DNA from: Wuchereria bancrofti
Taxonomy: Eukaryota; Nematoda; Chromadorea; Rhabditida; Onchocercidae
Assembly: GCA_005281725.1 (NCBI GenBank)
Contig: SSBO01000012.1
Span: 15,329,075-15,393,074 of the forward strand
Direction of reading: 5' to 3'
DNA length: 64,000 bases
This document shows, piece after piece, positions 42,901 through 55,089 of this stretch. The notes beneath the pieces were generated by a model, which did no database searches, was not told the DNA's origin, and worked only from the letters and a program-made list of their open reading frames with translations. The translations under genes were made by a program, and so were the position numbers. Within the stretch, counting starts at the first letter, position 1. Each line of letters opens with the position of its first letter.

Positions 42901-45900
42901 AATTCTTTGGGCTAATCTTTTCAAATCACTAATGGTGCATTTTCCAGTTGTTTCGACAGCATGTTGTAAACTGCATATTTTTATTTTTTGATTACAGAAT
43001 TTCTCCAAGCATTCTGCTCGTTCAATCTGAAAATCAAAATTTTCAAACAGATATTTATTATAAAAATTTGTAGTTCCCAACTTCCAGAAAAACAATGATA
43101 CATTTTACTCGTCTTAATTTAATTTATTATAACAACTATTGGTGTAAATGATAAGCAAAAAATTAAAATAAATATATATGGCATTTAATAATATGGCAGA
43201 TTTAAAATTCATCAAATAAAATTTTCCCTAATGGAACTCTACAGAAATTGCTACAGAACTTTTCTAAAAAAAATTCTTTCTTGAAAATTTGTTTTCCTAA
43301 ACTTTTCTAAAAAAATTCAATCAGTGAGAAACAAATATTGCTGAGAAACAACCTGACAAATATTGCTAATATATTCTTCATCTCCATAAGCTCATAAGTT
43401 CATGACTTTTACTGTCATAAAGGCATTTCTTTTACTGTATAGCTTCTGTTCCAACACACCGCAGTCACCAAATTTTTTAATTTTATGCATTGCACAAATC
43501 TTTCCCAGACTTTCTTTTTAGAATTTTCTTTCAAACTTGTGTGCAGCATACAGATCTTTTACCAAAAATACTGGCTAAGCAATGAAATAATTCTTGAGGC
43601 GCGGCAGACATGTAGCTTTGATCTTCGTAAATTTAATGTATCTATGTGCCCCAGTATTTCTAGCGTCTTTTTGTGGGCTCACGATGTTTTTTCCATCAGA
43701 TAATAATTGCTGAAAAAAGTTCTTTACTATTCAATATTCGGTATTGTACACGTCTACACTGTCAATCATACTGTTTACCATTTATGGCTAAAGTGGGTGC
43801 TCTGAATATCATTCAATTTCATCCTCTCTCGCACTCCGCTGCGAATGTCCAAAAAATGATTCACATTTTTAAATCCGCAAAATGAGGGAGTGAATTTTTA
43901 CTCATAAGAATATTCTTCCTACTTCAAAACAAAAAGCTGGAAAAGGAAGAAAGATATTAAGACAAAAGATGGCATCATTTCTGACTTCAGAAATGTATAT
44001 TTTAACCTGAAGTTTTCCATTATATTTTCATCTCGCAATTGTATGAACTTTCTTAAGTTGCATTCGCTGTCGAAGAAATTCGTTTTACCCATATTCAACC
44101 TCCTCCCTCTAGTATCGTGCAATAGTTTCAGGGTAAATTAAGCATATAAGTGAAGTTAACAAATCAAATGTTGTGTATAGATGTAACATCATTCAAACAG
44201 TTCAGTAAACTGCACCAATTTTTTGTCCCTTCAAGTTAATTAGGAGTGGTGCGAAAATCATAGAGGAGGAGTTGAACTAAAAATTTTAACGGATGAATGG
44301 AGTGGGGTATTTGTTAATAATGCAAATCGACGGAACTCAACGGAACTAGTAAATTCTTGTCGTTTATCACATCAAACAACCATATTTCAATTTCGCTGAC
44401 ACATCAGCGAAAATTCAGTTGGTAACCTATATGATAAAATATCTTTCACTATGTTCTACTGTGTACCAGTAAGAATATATCAGTCATCAATCCCATCTCG
44501 AAATGCATTTATCTTCCCTCACATTTTTTATTGTCATTCATATTGAAAAGATGAACAAGGAGGGGCTGATAACAAAGAATGGAACTTGACAGGGTAAATC
44601 TAAGATGAGAACACAGTAACATTTAACATTTATAAGCTATTTCCTGCACATAATGTTTGCAAGAATTATCTTTTAAGGCAACACAAGAATACTAGCGAAT
44701 TTCGATCTCAATGAAAACCCATTCCAGGAAGTAAAATTAATTTGTCTAATTTAAGATAATACTTAATATTTACACTTACTAAGCAATCACTCATAAGCCG
44801 TTAAGCATGCTTTTTTCTGCAAATATAGTTATGGTAAGTAGCTGTATGAGTTATATAATTTACTTTCCATAAGTCAACTTAATCCTATTATTTAAGAGTT
44901 AATATGGCAACCTCATTTCACACTTCCCATCTCACTCTCTACTTGGATAAAAAGTGTGTCTCCGTCACAGAATCTTAGCGAAGAACATATTTATTTCCAA
45001 GGTGGGAGTGAGGTTGGGGGGATGTAACCGGTGACACTCCTCTTTATGCTACCTCTTTCTCTACCTTCATGGTAACATGTTATAGGTACCCTTACACTGG
45101 CAGAAAATGACACTTTAACAGGGAGTAACATGAACAAGACGTCATCATTGTGTTCACCTCATCAGTAATAGTGAAAATCAGGAACTAAGATGTCTCTCCT
45201 ATCAATACTCCGCGTAGTAAAACCAGCTTCTCTTATCTCTTCTACAATCGTTTTTTATGTTGATCTTAGAAAACGCATCCAATATGTTTTCCACCACCGA
45301 TTTTTCCTCCTTTTCGCAAATTTGTATTCAACAAGAAATCTTTTCAAATCTCAGTCTTAAACTCATTCCAATTTTTGTATCAGTTCTTTTCTCTGACAAA
45401 AATGAATTTCTAATAACCGCAAAAAACAAATAACATTACTTTAGGATATATGAGATGCTAAAAATGTTACTTCAATAAATAATGAGATCTCAGTAATATC
45501 TTCCAGATTTTACGCAGTTAATATCAATTTAATTCCTCAAAAGTATTTGTAAAGAAGTTGCTCCTTACAGTTACTACAAGGGTACAAGCGCTACTCAGAA
45601 CTTCAAAATGTGTTTAATGACAATTTAACAGATGAAGACATTAAACATCGTAGAAAGGCACTTTTTTTTTAGATTCAATTTATTTCTTCGTCGTGACAGA
45701 GAATTACGCTCAATTAAGTGTAAGACGAAAGACCTATTCCTTATCTTCTCAGGAAAGAATTGAATTTATATTTAACTTCATTTTCCTAATGGTGAATAAG
45801 TGTATCATCTTTTAATGAAGTAAATGATACCATCTCAAATCAAAATTTGTTTCAGGAAGATGACAAGAAGTGTAAGCACAAATTTCGGGGAACCATTAAG

Positions 45901-48900
45901 TACTGAATCCAAAAAATTGGTAGATGAAATACGCTTGAAAATTAACCAAGCAATACATCCTAATGTAAGTAACAACTGATTATCTTTTGCAGTAAACAAC
46001 CAATAAAAGATACTCTGACAGACAATTATGAAGTGGAAATTAGCACTCCCGTTCATTTCTATCATTCTAAGTTCCATAAAACTAAATTTTTTTTTTTCTG
46101 CTATAAGTCTCATAGGGTATCTCTCCTAGCAAGCAACAATAATCTTGTTGCGCAGGAAATGTTTCATTCATCTGTTTAATTTTTCTAAAAAATTGAAAAT
46201 GGAAGAAAAAGGTTCACTACTGCGCCATTGACATAAATTACTAATTTTTTTTGTCAGTATTTAAATTTTATTTTTAGTTCGACAACGATTTTAACATTTA
46301 TCGCTTTGTGTTAGCTTGTGAAAGAGTACTGAAGAAAAAAAAGGATGTTGTGGATACTGCTGTTAAAGTCCTCAACAATCATTTGCGCATTCGAAAAGCA
46401 TTTAATTTGGTTTGTTGAAATTAATAGTTTTTAAAATTTTTAGAAATAACACAAATTGTTTGTCTTGAAATACAATTCATTTATATTATATTTTGTGTTA
46501 TATTAAAAAGTCTGTGTTATATTTATTGTAGGACAACTTGCCAGATCTTCCATTTCCCGAAAACCCCATGTACTCTCTAAAACTGTTTCCGATGGGAAAT
46601 ATTCTGAATGTAACAGATAACCATAATAGATTGTTATGGTATGTGGAGTATAAAACAGTCAATGTTGAGGTTAGTATTAAGATTTCCAATTCAAATATGT
46701 ATTTACATTATATTATGCAGAAATTCTATTAAACAGTAATAGAAAACAAATTATTCTATTTATTATACACTTAGAAATGAACTATTTCATAATCCAGAAA
46801 CAAAGTGTGGCTTGAAACTCTGTTTTACGAAAGACATTATCGTAATTTAATGAATTTTTGCTTTTGCTAACTTTAGGAAAATCACATAAAAATTTAAAAG
46901 AATCGATTACAGGCCATAGCTCATACAGTGCGTAGTTCGGAATCTATACGCTTACAATTTCGCCAATTCGAACATATGCTCAAAAGAGTCAATCAGCAAG
47001 TACACAAATAACTCATATTACAACATTTTAAAGAATTTCTGGCAAACGTTCTGACTAATTATCCGCATAATTTGCTTGTAAACCGAAGCTTAGCTTTTAT
47101 AAAATAGTTTGTATAACCCAGCGTACTCTGCTTCGCAATAATCAAATTGAGACTATATATATACAGTCCATGTTTACCAAAATTTAAATGCAATAATTCG
47201 CAAGGACAATTATTAGCTATAAAAAATATATCTTATAAAAATTAGCTATAAAAAATATATCTTATAAAAAATCCAGAAATCGACTTCTTTAAAAAATCGC
47301 GCTCCACCATCATAGGAATTTTCGAGATTTCAGGAACAGAAAACTGGTCGACTAAGTGGTCTAAGACATATTATTGATCTAAATGGCTATGAAATTAATC
47401 CGTTCACTATGATCTTCGCTACGAATGGCAATTTAGCCTATTTCTCTCAGCTTCTTCATTTCGACAATTATCCTGAGCTAGTTAGTTTAAAAGTTTTCCC
47501 TATGGATTTTTTGGACAATCCGTTAGTTAGCACATTTGTAAAAGTCAGTAGGAACTTTCTCCGGTCGATTCTAGTTACCAGAAAACTGGCATCACAACTG
47601 TTACATTTAATTAACTGATAAGCAAGTATAGTTTATTACAAACTTAATAAAACCAATTATTCCAGGTAAGCCCGGTGGAGATGGTAAATACCTCGAAATG
47701 GATTCATTTACCTTATAAAATAGCACGAACAATGATGCCTGATAGCTTCATAGAACGTTTCCGACTGCACAATGAAAATTTCTTGCCTAATTTATTGAAA
47801 GAGATTAAAATTGAAGATATCCCCGCTACTTTGGGAGGCAAAAATGAGGTAGCTCATTAAAAAAGAAAATTTTCAAGTAATTTTCCAAATTACGGGAAAA
47901 ATTAAGATCATCAATGATCAATATATGTAATTTAGAATTTAGCCCACATCGAGATAGTTTCCTAGCACTCTCTTATCATAATGAAACATTAACGCGTTCT
48001 CAGGGTAAATAATCTTTTTTTTTCGTCTCTCTTTTTTTTGGAATTTGACACACATTTTTTTCTTTTAAATAAAATAAACCAACCCCAAATAAGTTATACA
48101 AGTTTATAATAACGATAATTATTCAGACTAGAATTAATAAAACCTCTGCAGTAATTGAAACTCGGTGATGCAAAACCAGAATAAAACTTATACAGGAAAT
48201 TCAATGTCAGCCAGCAGAACAAGAACAACGTGTCAAGCCGAAAAGCCTTGAATCACCAAGCAATTTGGAAACGATTACAATTTTACCAGGAAAACGACGT
48301 CAAATTTATGTAGACATAAAGGAGAAAGGAAACAAATTACAGTGGTATTTTACTACGGATAGCGATATCAGTTTCGGCGTTTTTTACGAGGTGATAAAAA
48401 AATTAGGGCATGGTTTAAGTCATGGAAAAAAAGAATATCATTACCGTATTAATAGAATTATCAAGACAAAGATAATCAACATCCTAACAGCTAAAATTTA
48501 AAAGAATATTATTTAACATCGCAGCTGAGTTATAAATTTAATATAAACTTCAGTAGAAAATTACAAGCATTAAATCTGATCTTACTTGAAAGAATGGTTT
48601 ATCTAGTTTACTAAAGTAAATGATCTCTAGTAAATGTTAAGAAAATTTAATTTTCAGCCTCCACACCAAATCCTATCGTCAAACGAAGCAATAACTGGTA
48701 TGCGACAAGGACAAGAGATTAATACTGATGAACTTGAAATGGTTTATCCATGGCTCAAATTGAGCGCGAAGCTAGTTCCTGAAGTAGATTCAATAGAATG
48801 CACAACACCGGGTCGTTATTGGATTATTATTTGTAACAAATCATCTTGGATGCGTCGGAAAACAGTGAACTTAGTTATTCAGCTAGTATACAAAGATAGT

Positions 48901-50522
48901 GGCTATGCCAAACAGTGTCACAGCGATGGAACATTTGGCAGTTGCTCAAAACCATTCGTTGCTGATTATTTGCTATAACCTTTTTTCTTTTACAAAAACT
49001 TTTTGAAAAAGTTCTATAAACTTTGCAAAAATATAAATTAGTTGCTTGTTTTGGTATCCAATTCCTTTCTTCTGAAACATTAGTAAGGAGGATGGAGAGA
49101 TCAGGTCTCGAAAAGGAGAATGAGAAAAAAAAAGGAGAAAAAAAAAGAGAAAGGAAAAGAACAGCTATATCTTAAAATTCTATTTTATTTTTTTGATAAG
49201 AAGCAAATATCAATCTTGTGAACCGATATAAACAGTACTATCTCGAAATATCGATGATAGAGTTTAGTGGTCTTAGATTCGAGGAACTCTTTAAATCCTA
49301 ATAATAACTTTTGCATGAAATTCAATGCAGTGAGTATGAAGTAAGAACCAAAATTAGCAGTAGCAAAGTTTTCTAACAGTTATCTTGATTCAACCAAAGC
49401 AAAGATTAACAGTGGAGAATTTCTAACCTAGATGTGCAAAATGCTCCTCAGTATTTTTTATATTAATATTTTTTATCCTACAAATATCGATATGTTACAG
49501 AAATTTTCACTAATAACAGATGCTATCATGATGCACACATATGAAGTTGCACGTATGATTTAATAGCTTACCGGACTAAGTTCTTTGATGCCTTCCACGT
49601 GACCAAAAAATCGCCCACCAGTATTCAACGAAAACAGTTCGACAACTTCATGTTTGGTGCACGCCGTTGCAATAACCAACAAATCATTTTCAGTTGCCAA
49701 ATTTCGGACTACTTCAAGAAACACAGAAGTTTTATGAAATAAAGCATAAAAAAAATAACAACAAATTAAGTTTATATTAATAATCAACCAAATAAAGGAG
49801 AGAATAAATTGACTGACGAATTAATTAATTCGTGCAAATTGGAATTCACGAACTTACATTCGGCACATTTTTCCAAGCGAACATTTCTCACGTCCTCATC
49901 TTGACCACGCAATAAAATATCCAAATCATCTAAGAAAAGGACTGAAGGATAACGTCGCCTTAAACGCGTCACCGTATTTTTTAGTACATCTTGAAATTTC
50001 TCAATTGATTTTCCTGCAAACAGAAGTTTTAGAATCAGTGAACTACTTCCAAAATACTCTGTTAGGTAAAATCCATTTATGAATACTGTTCATGAAGATA
50101 AAATTTATAAGTACAACAAATTTATCTTTCAGTATTATAGTACTCAAAACAATAATTATTCTAAATTTCTTATACTAATCCCATGAACCTTCAGAACATC
50201 GAACGGAAATCTAACAACCACAAAACGGACAACAATATCGCATCAACATATTTACCATTAGGACATATTTAAAAATATATCACTTACAAATTTTAGGAAG
50301 ATTTCTGATACAAACTCACCATTCCACTCAGAGCAATATAAACATTCACTGTAAACAGCCAAGTAAGACTGGAGTAGTTTTCCTGCAAGGAAATGTAGGA
50401 TCGTTGTTTTACCTGTTGATTTGTTACCCACTATAAGAATATTTTCTGATGAGAAAAAAGTAGACTTCTCCAAATGATAAGTAATGTATGAGCAACATTT
50501 TTCAATAAATGCAATTTGGAAT
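39965..50522 (-). CDS. pex-1: PEX1 peroxisome biogenesis AAA ATPase, 5'-truncated by assembly gap
   Basis: Eleven exons join in frame over 529 residues: 50320-50522, 49858-50013, 49572-49711, 42879-43026, 42475-42647, 42117-42251, 41817-41881, 41404-41546, 41149-41252, 40366-40540 and 39965-40113. AAA domain D1 has a Walker A-like GNKSTGKT and the Walker B-like [10 protein letters not shown]2 has Walker A GPSGCGKT, Walker [17 protein letters not shown], the [19 protein letters not shown] segment and an arginine-finger region (SLLRPGRFD). PEX1 with PEX6 extracts ubiquitinated PEX5 from the peroxisome membrane. The N-terminal half (about 550 residues before D1 in animal PEX1) is absent because an N at 50668 replaces it. 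The intron 43027-49571 (6545 bp) holds a plus-strand SEC14-like gene. The junction P|IERAE across it matches the PEX1 family, so the two halves belong to one gene. Confidence 0.9.
40890..40998. repeat. diverged intronic repeat, copy A
   Basis: A stretch of about 110 bp beginning TTTAAATTCATAAATTTAC and ending AACTTTAACGCTATCT plus a few bases. It recurs, diverged and with insertions, at 41929-42070 in the same orientation within another PEX1 intron. No terminal repeats or coding sequence are visible. Confidence 0.7.
41929..42070. repeat. diverged intronic repeat, copy B
   Basis: Partner of the repeat at 40890-40998. It shares both ends and several internal words (CAAACAAAG/A-TTGGCA, AAACTTTAACGCTATCT), with about 30 bp of extra sequence in the middle. 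Confidence 0.7.
43027..45850. other. first part of PEX1 giant intron, upstream of nested gene
   Basis: About 2.8 kb without recognised coding sequence. It presumably contains the promoter of the nested plus-strand gene. Short frames at 43485-43885 have no motif. Confidence 0.5.
45850..45855 (+). promoter_or_regulatory. probable spliced-leader acceptor
   Basis: TTTGTTTCAG ends at about 45855, four bases before the start codon of the SEC14-like gene. No upstream coding exon or donor is evident, so trans-splicing is inferred. Confidence 0.55.
45860..48978 (+). CDS. SEC14-like protein with CRAL-TRIO and GOLD domains
   Basis: Eight exons read in frame (45860-45964, 46278-46409, 46532-46669, 46913-46999, 47334-47480, 47666-47848, 48196-48390, 48658-48978), giving 435 residues; vertebrate SEC14L2 is about 400. 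Residues to about 264 match a CRAL-TRIO lipid-binding module: an N-terminal helical part with [13 protein letters not shown], then [15 protein letters not shown] and FDNYPEL. Residues from about 280 form a GOLD-type beta sandwich, with [28 protein letters not shown] and a C-terminal strand ending [11 protein letters not shown]. Such proteins bind and transfer hydrophobic ligands or phosphoinositides at Golgi-related membranes; the ligand here is unknown. TTTGTTTCAG lies four bases before the ATG, a clear spliced-leader acceptor. The whole gene lies antisense inside one PEX1 intron. The donor after 48390 (GTGATA) is weak, so an alternative readthrough to a stop at 48501 is possible. Confidence 0.92.
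47212..47269. repeat. 29-bp tandem duplication
   Basis: A unit beginning ATTAGCTATAAAAAATATAT is repeated twice exactly (47212-47240 and 47241-47269), within the intron before the fifth exon of the SEC14-like gene. Confidence 0.9.
48979..49571. other. rest of PEX1 giant intron after nested gene
   Basis: 3' flank of the SEC14-like gene up to the PEX1 donor at 49571. It includes purine-rich A/G tracts near 49090-49160. No gene is seen. Confidence 0.55.
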
Positions 50523-50667
50523 CTGAAAATTCCTAATATTAATCCCAACTGAGTTGAGCAGTAGTCTTTACAATCAGACTTATATTTCAATATTTTAAAA
50601 TGTTCAGGTCACATTCGACTACTCTACCTATTTTACAGCTTTTCTACATATACTGGTTACCCTCCTC

Positions 50668-50668
50668 N
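50668..50668. other. contig join (single N) inside PEX1 locus
   Basis: A single ambiguous base lies 146 bp beyond the 5'-most PEX1 exon found. Sequence to its right belongs to the duplicated SUN locus, so the missing PEX1 N-terminal exons are not in the window. This points to a scaffold join of unknown true distance. Confidence 0.85.
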
Positions 50669-53505
50669 TATATATATAAATATATATTATTCGTTGCAAT
50701 TTATATATACAACTCAAAAAGTCAATAATCACCTTCCTAAGATAAAACGTCTGCTTAAGTAGCATTGAGTTTCTACATTGCAGACATTTCAGCAAAAAAG
50801 ATCTTCAAAAAGAAAAGGTTCTACATATTGAGAAACACTTTTAAAAGATCGAAAATTCATAAAATACTCATCACTTCTGATGAGTATCATTAATAGCAAT
50901 AGACTCTCAAAATGAATTCATAAACATAAGTTTTTGAAAATGAAGAGACCTCAGAAGCAAAGGAAAATGAAATCTAATTTTTGACTCCAAATTTTTTGAA
51001 AATATTTAAAAAAATCTTTTTTAACTTAAGTTTTTAAAAGTATAAATATAATTATTTCAAAATGTTCACAAAATTTAGTTGTGAAAAGTTTTATTATAGA
51101 AAACAAACAAAAGGCTTAAAGGCTAAATTTTACTTTGAATATTCGAATTTATTCTACGCCCTTTGCCCATGCACACGAAAACGATACAAGCATGTGTAAC
51201 CTGAATCCCAGTTTGACTGCACCACCAATTCAACTATCGGCGTGCTCAGCTCGCTCTGCAAAAAGTGTGCTTGAATGAGGCTGAAAAATCTGAATTAATA
51301 CTTACCATAAGATGATATTTTTCATCCTTTATTTGTTGAACCCAACCAGTTTCCGCAACCTAAGTACAGGCAATTTGTTTACTTTGGCGTAAATATAAGC
51401 AAATAAAAATTTATGAAACAAAGACTTCTCTGCTGCAACCCTCTCAATCAAAAAGTATTGTAAACGGTGTAAAACATCAAACCTGAGCATAAAATGTCTG
51501 CAAGGCTCTTCCCTTAATGTTATATTTATATTGTCCAATTAAGGACTTTGATTTGAGGTGATCAAGATTTTGATTTGATGTTTTGTAAGATTGAAAAAAG
51601 AAGAAGAAATTCCACAAAAATTCTGAATGAAGTCGAAGTTCATGGCAGCATCCTTAAAAATCTTAGTATATTGTCCCAAAATTTAACATAGTTTCTTATT
51701 CTAATTTCAGTTAAAATAATGAAAAAACATACGTATACTTGAAAAAGTTTTGCTGCACTTCTCAAAACTCCATCGGGATGCAATGTTGAATGTAAACGCT
51801 CGTAACTAACTTCTGTAACATAAATGGGATGCGACAACTTTATTGTTAAATATCCTTTACCACGAAAGGCCCAGCATTCACCAGCTGCTAGAGGACGATG
51901 CAACCATTAAATATATCCAACGTTAAAAAGTTAAAATTCTTTGTGGAAATAGAATACCACTCATCATTTTAGCAATATGCAAGAATTACTTGAATGACTG
52001 CTCTTGGTGAATACGAAGAGTACCACAGCGGAATCCCAAAAACTGATTCCAGTCGTGAATTTTCTTTGTATGGCTTCGTACATCGCGTACTTACAACAGA
52101 TACCTCTGTAGAAACATATTTTCAGGAAGAAAAAAAGATCAAATTATACCAATTTATTTTATAGTAAGAGATAGCAACGCATAAGGGAATTTCCCCATTA
52201 TAGAAAATCACTTGTATAATATTTCTTATTATCTAAATTTTCTCCATTAACTCACACACATAAAACTTAAAGTGTACAACATATTACCTGAACTTTCGAG
52301 CGCATATTCTACTTTACCCGTCTTATCCGCATCATATGTGTCCAGTGCATCAGTTATCATCTTTTTAATTATCATAAAATTTGACTTCGACGATCCGAGA
52401 ACAGAATTTAATTTAGTTTCCTGTAAAAGACAAACTTTTACCAATAATTTCAAAAATCAAATTTCAAAGAGATAACTATGTTCGCAGATGGTGTTAATTC
52501 GATATTTTCTTGCCATTCCATAGTTTCTCATTCTAGAGATCTTAATTTCACCTTTTGTACGTTACTAGCCAGTCCCACACTATTTTTTTCAAGAACTCTT
52601 ACTTCCGGAACTCAAATTCACTTCAAACTTACCGAAACTGTACCACTTTTTTCAGCTGTATGACTTGCAAAGAGAGTCACTACTCGATTCTCTACTGCTT
52701 TCATAATTTCCAAACGAAATGCTTCTCGTTCTTCATGGGACGCCTTTTCAAAACGACTCAAACTAAATGGAAGTTCCTGAAATTGCCTGATTTAAGCAAA
52801 TACATTAGAATACATATACAGATAATAATGTATAAGCAGAAGAAAATCATGGAACAGAAAAAAAAAACAAACTGAACTCAAAAATAAACAAATAAATAAA
52901 CTACTCATACATAGATATCTCAATGACATAAGTACTACCAATATTATCAATTTGTTTTTTTCTTATTCTTTAATTTTCTTATCCAGTTTAGTTTTGAGTG
53001 TGCTCAAATCATCACTCTGTTTTATATAACAAGATATTATTGAATGAGCGAATTATGTAATTTTGACTTTCTTTTCTCAACGAAGCTAAATAGGACAACA
53101 TTATTTAAAATAAATTTTAGCATGTTCGAATCATATCAATACAACTGCGTAAAAAAACACCATTATTAAGAGAATGTCATATTTATAAAAAATATGTTAA
53201 CTGTGTAGAATAAATAATTAACATTATTGATATTTAATACAGTGAAATACAATGACAAATATAGTAGTTCAGTTAAAGATCAAGCTCTTCGCAAATTTTA
53301 ACATTAATATTTCAATACAGTAAGATATAAGCAACCAGCAGGACCATTAATAAAAGATAAATTGCAAATCTGAAACCAAAATTTCAATTGAAAGTCAAAA
53401 TAGAAAAATACTTTATCAAACTGAGCGCGCAAATTTCCAACTGCAGATGAAAGCTCTGATAGTTCCTGAAACATGAAATCAGAAATGTATGATAAAGGTG
53501 TCTTA

Positions 53506-55088
53506 ACCTCCATGCAAAGAATGCCAGGACTATGCCGTCGTTTGATAATATTCCCAAAAGACAATTGTTTTATTTTTCTGCGGCAGCACAACCAGATAAT
53601 ATTAAATACATGCTAAATGGAAAACCAACGGAAAATGATATATAATTCAATTTGTTCAAAACACAATATAAAAAAAATTACACTAACATTAGACAAAGTT
53701 GACCGTCCCGAATCGGATGTGAAGTGCGAATGATTTTTTGGGCAATTTCATTCTCGATTTTCTCAGATAGAGCGTCCAGTCGTTCCATTAAACGCCTTTC
53801 AACGACAAGTGAATGCTGAAATAAGGACTGGAGACTAGAAATTTAAATCCCAGTCGAAGAAAGTTTTATGCACAACCTAATATTTAATTAGATAAGCAAA
53901 TATCTTTTGCAAGACAAAAACTTCACATGGATCCACACTTTGAAATAATTATTAAAAAACTAAAACTTCTTGAAATCGCTATAAAATCGATGTTTCTTGT
54001 TACGCATTCAATTAAATGTCACAATCAATACCTACGAATACTCAAGCTTACTAGAATTCATAAACAGAAAAGGGAAACAAAATATTTGATTAAATTAAAC
54101 AAAAATGTAATCAAATTAAACTGGCATAAAATTTATCCTTTCCAATTCATCATCTGATTTCCTCAAGTTAGTCACATAGTTTAGGGAATCTTGATTATTT
54201 CTATGCTGCAACAATTCATCCTTGACCAATGATGATTTTTTAGTCCGAAATTTACTTTTATTAAAAGTTATGAAATTAGTGAGACAGTGAAAAACAAAGG
54301 ATTTAACTGATTACATGGAACAATCTTTGTTAATGCTTATAATGTTTCCAGAACATATACCAAAACATACTGATTTGGTGGTACGTGCAAATCTGATTTT
54401 ATTTTTTAAATCTTGATTCATTTTCTCGAGAATTATTGAAAGAAAAAATCATATTAAATTTCAGATCTGGAACAAAAAATACACACTGCTTATCTGTAAG
54501 CATCAGAGAAGGGCCTTTTTCGATTATTCTTAATACTTTATGTATGTTCTTGTAACGGCCTTCCTCTACTTCTCGTTCTCGGCGCAATTGCAACACTTTC
54601 AATTCCAGCAGTTCCTGCAGTTCGAATCTTTAAAATATAGCATTAACTCATACCATAATATTTTAATTTTTTCAAAATAACATGTTTCAGCTTGAAAAGA
54701 TACCTTTTCATGTCGTAAATGTTCCAAAGTCCACTCAGCTTGTTGGTCGTTAGAGTCTTCTGAACTAATTACAGCTTTCTGTAAGAAAATCCTTTAAATT
54801 TAAAACTTTAAATCCGAAAGAAAATAAAGCTGTGGAAAAGTGAATTAGACATGAAGTCATGGTTGGTTGTTCAGGCTTAAATTTGACTTTGTTTTCAAAA
54901 CTTAGAGCAAAAATTTAATAGAAAACTAAAAGGAAATCAAAAAACCATGGTATAATGAAAAAAGCTGACCGTCTTTTGATTTAAAAATGGCATAAGCTGG
55001 CAATTATCGAAATGTAGTATGATGGTAACATCAACAAAATTTGTACGCCAGAGCTTCTTAATTTCCACATAAATAAGACCATGGTTTC
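53506..55088. repeat. 1583-bp exact repeat, left copy
   Basis: Every stretch I compared equals 55090-56672 at a constant offset of 1584, introns included. It ends exactly at the N. Confidence 0.9.
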
Positions 55089-55089
55089 N
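55089..55089. other. contig join (single N)
   Basis: A single N flanked by two identical 1583-bp blocks: the tail of the left contig equals the head of the right one. The two contigs most likely overlap and were not merged. Confidence 0.9.

Noticed and set aside
44900..45300. Possible extra gene in the PEX1 intron
   Set aside because: Somewhat GC-richer sequence but stops in all frames and no motif.
47409..47618. SEC14-like exon 5 continuing in frame to a stop at 47618
   Set aside because: Splicing at 47480 into 47666 keeps the CRAL-TRIO domain and joins in phase. The readthrough residues do not fit the domain.
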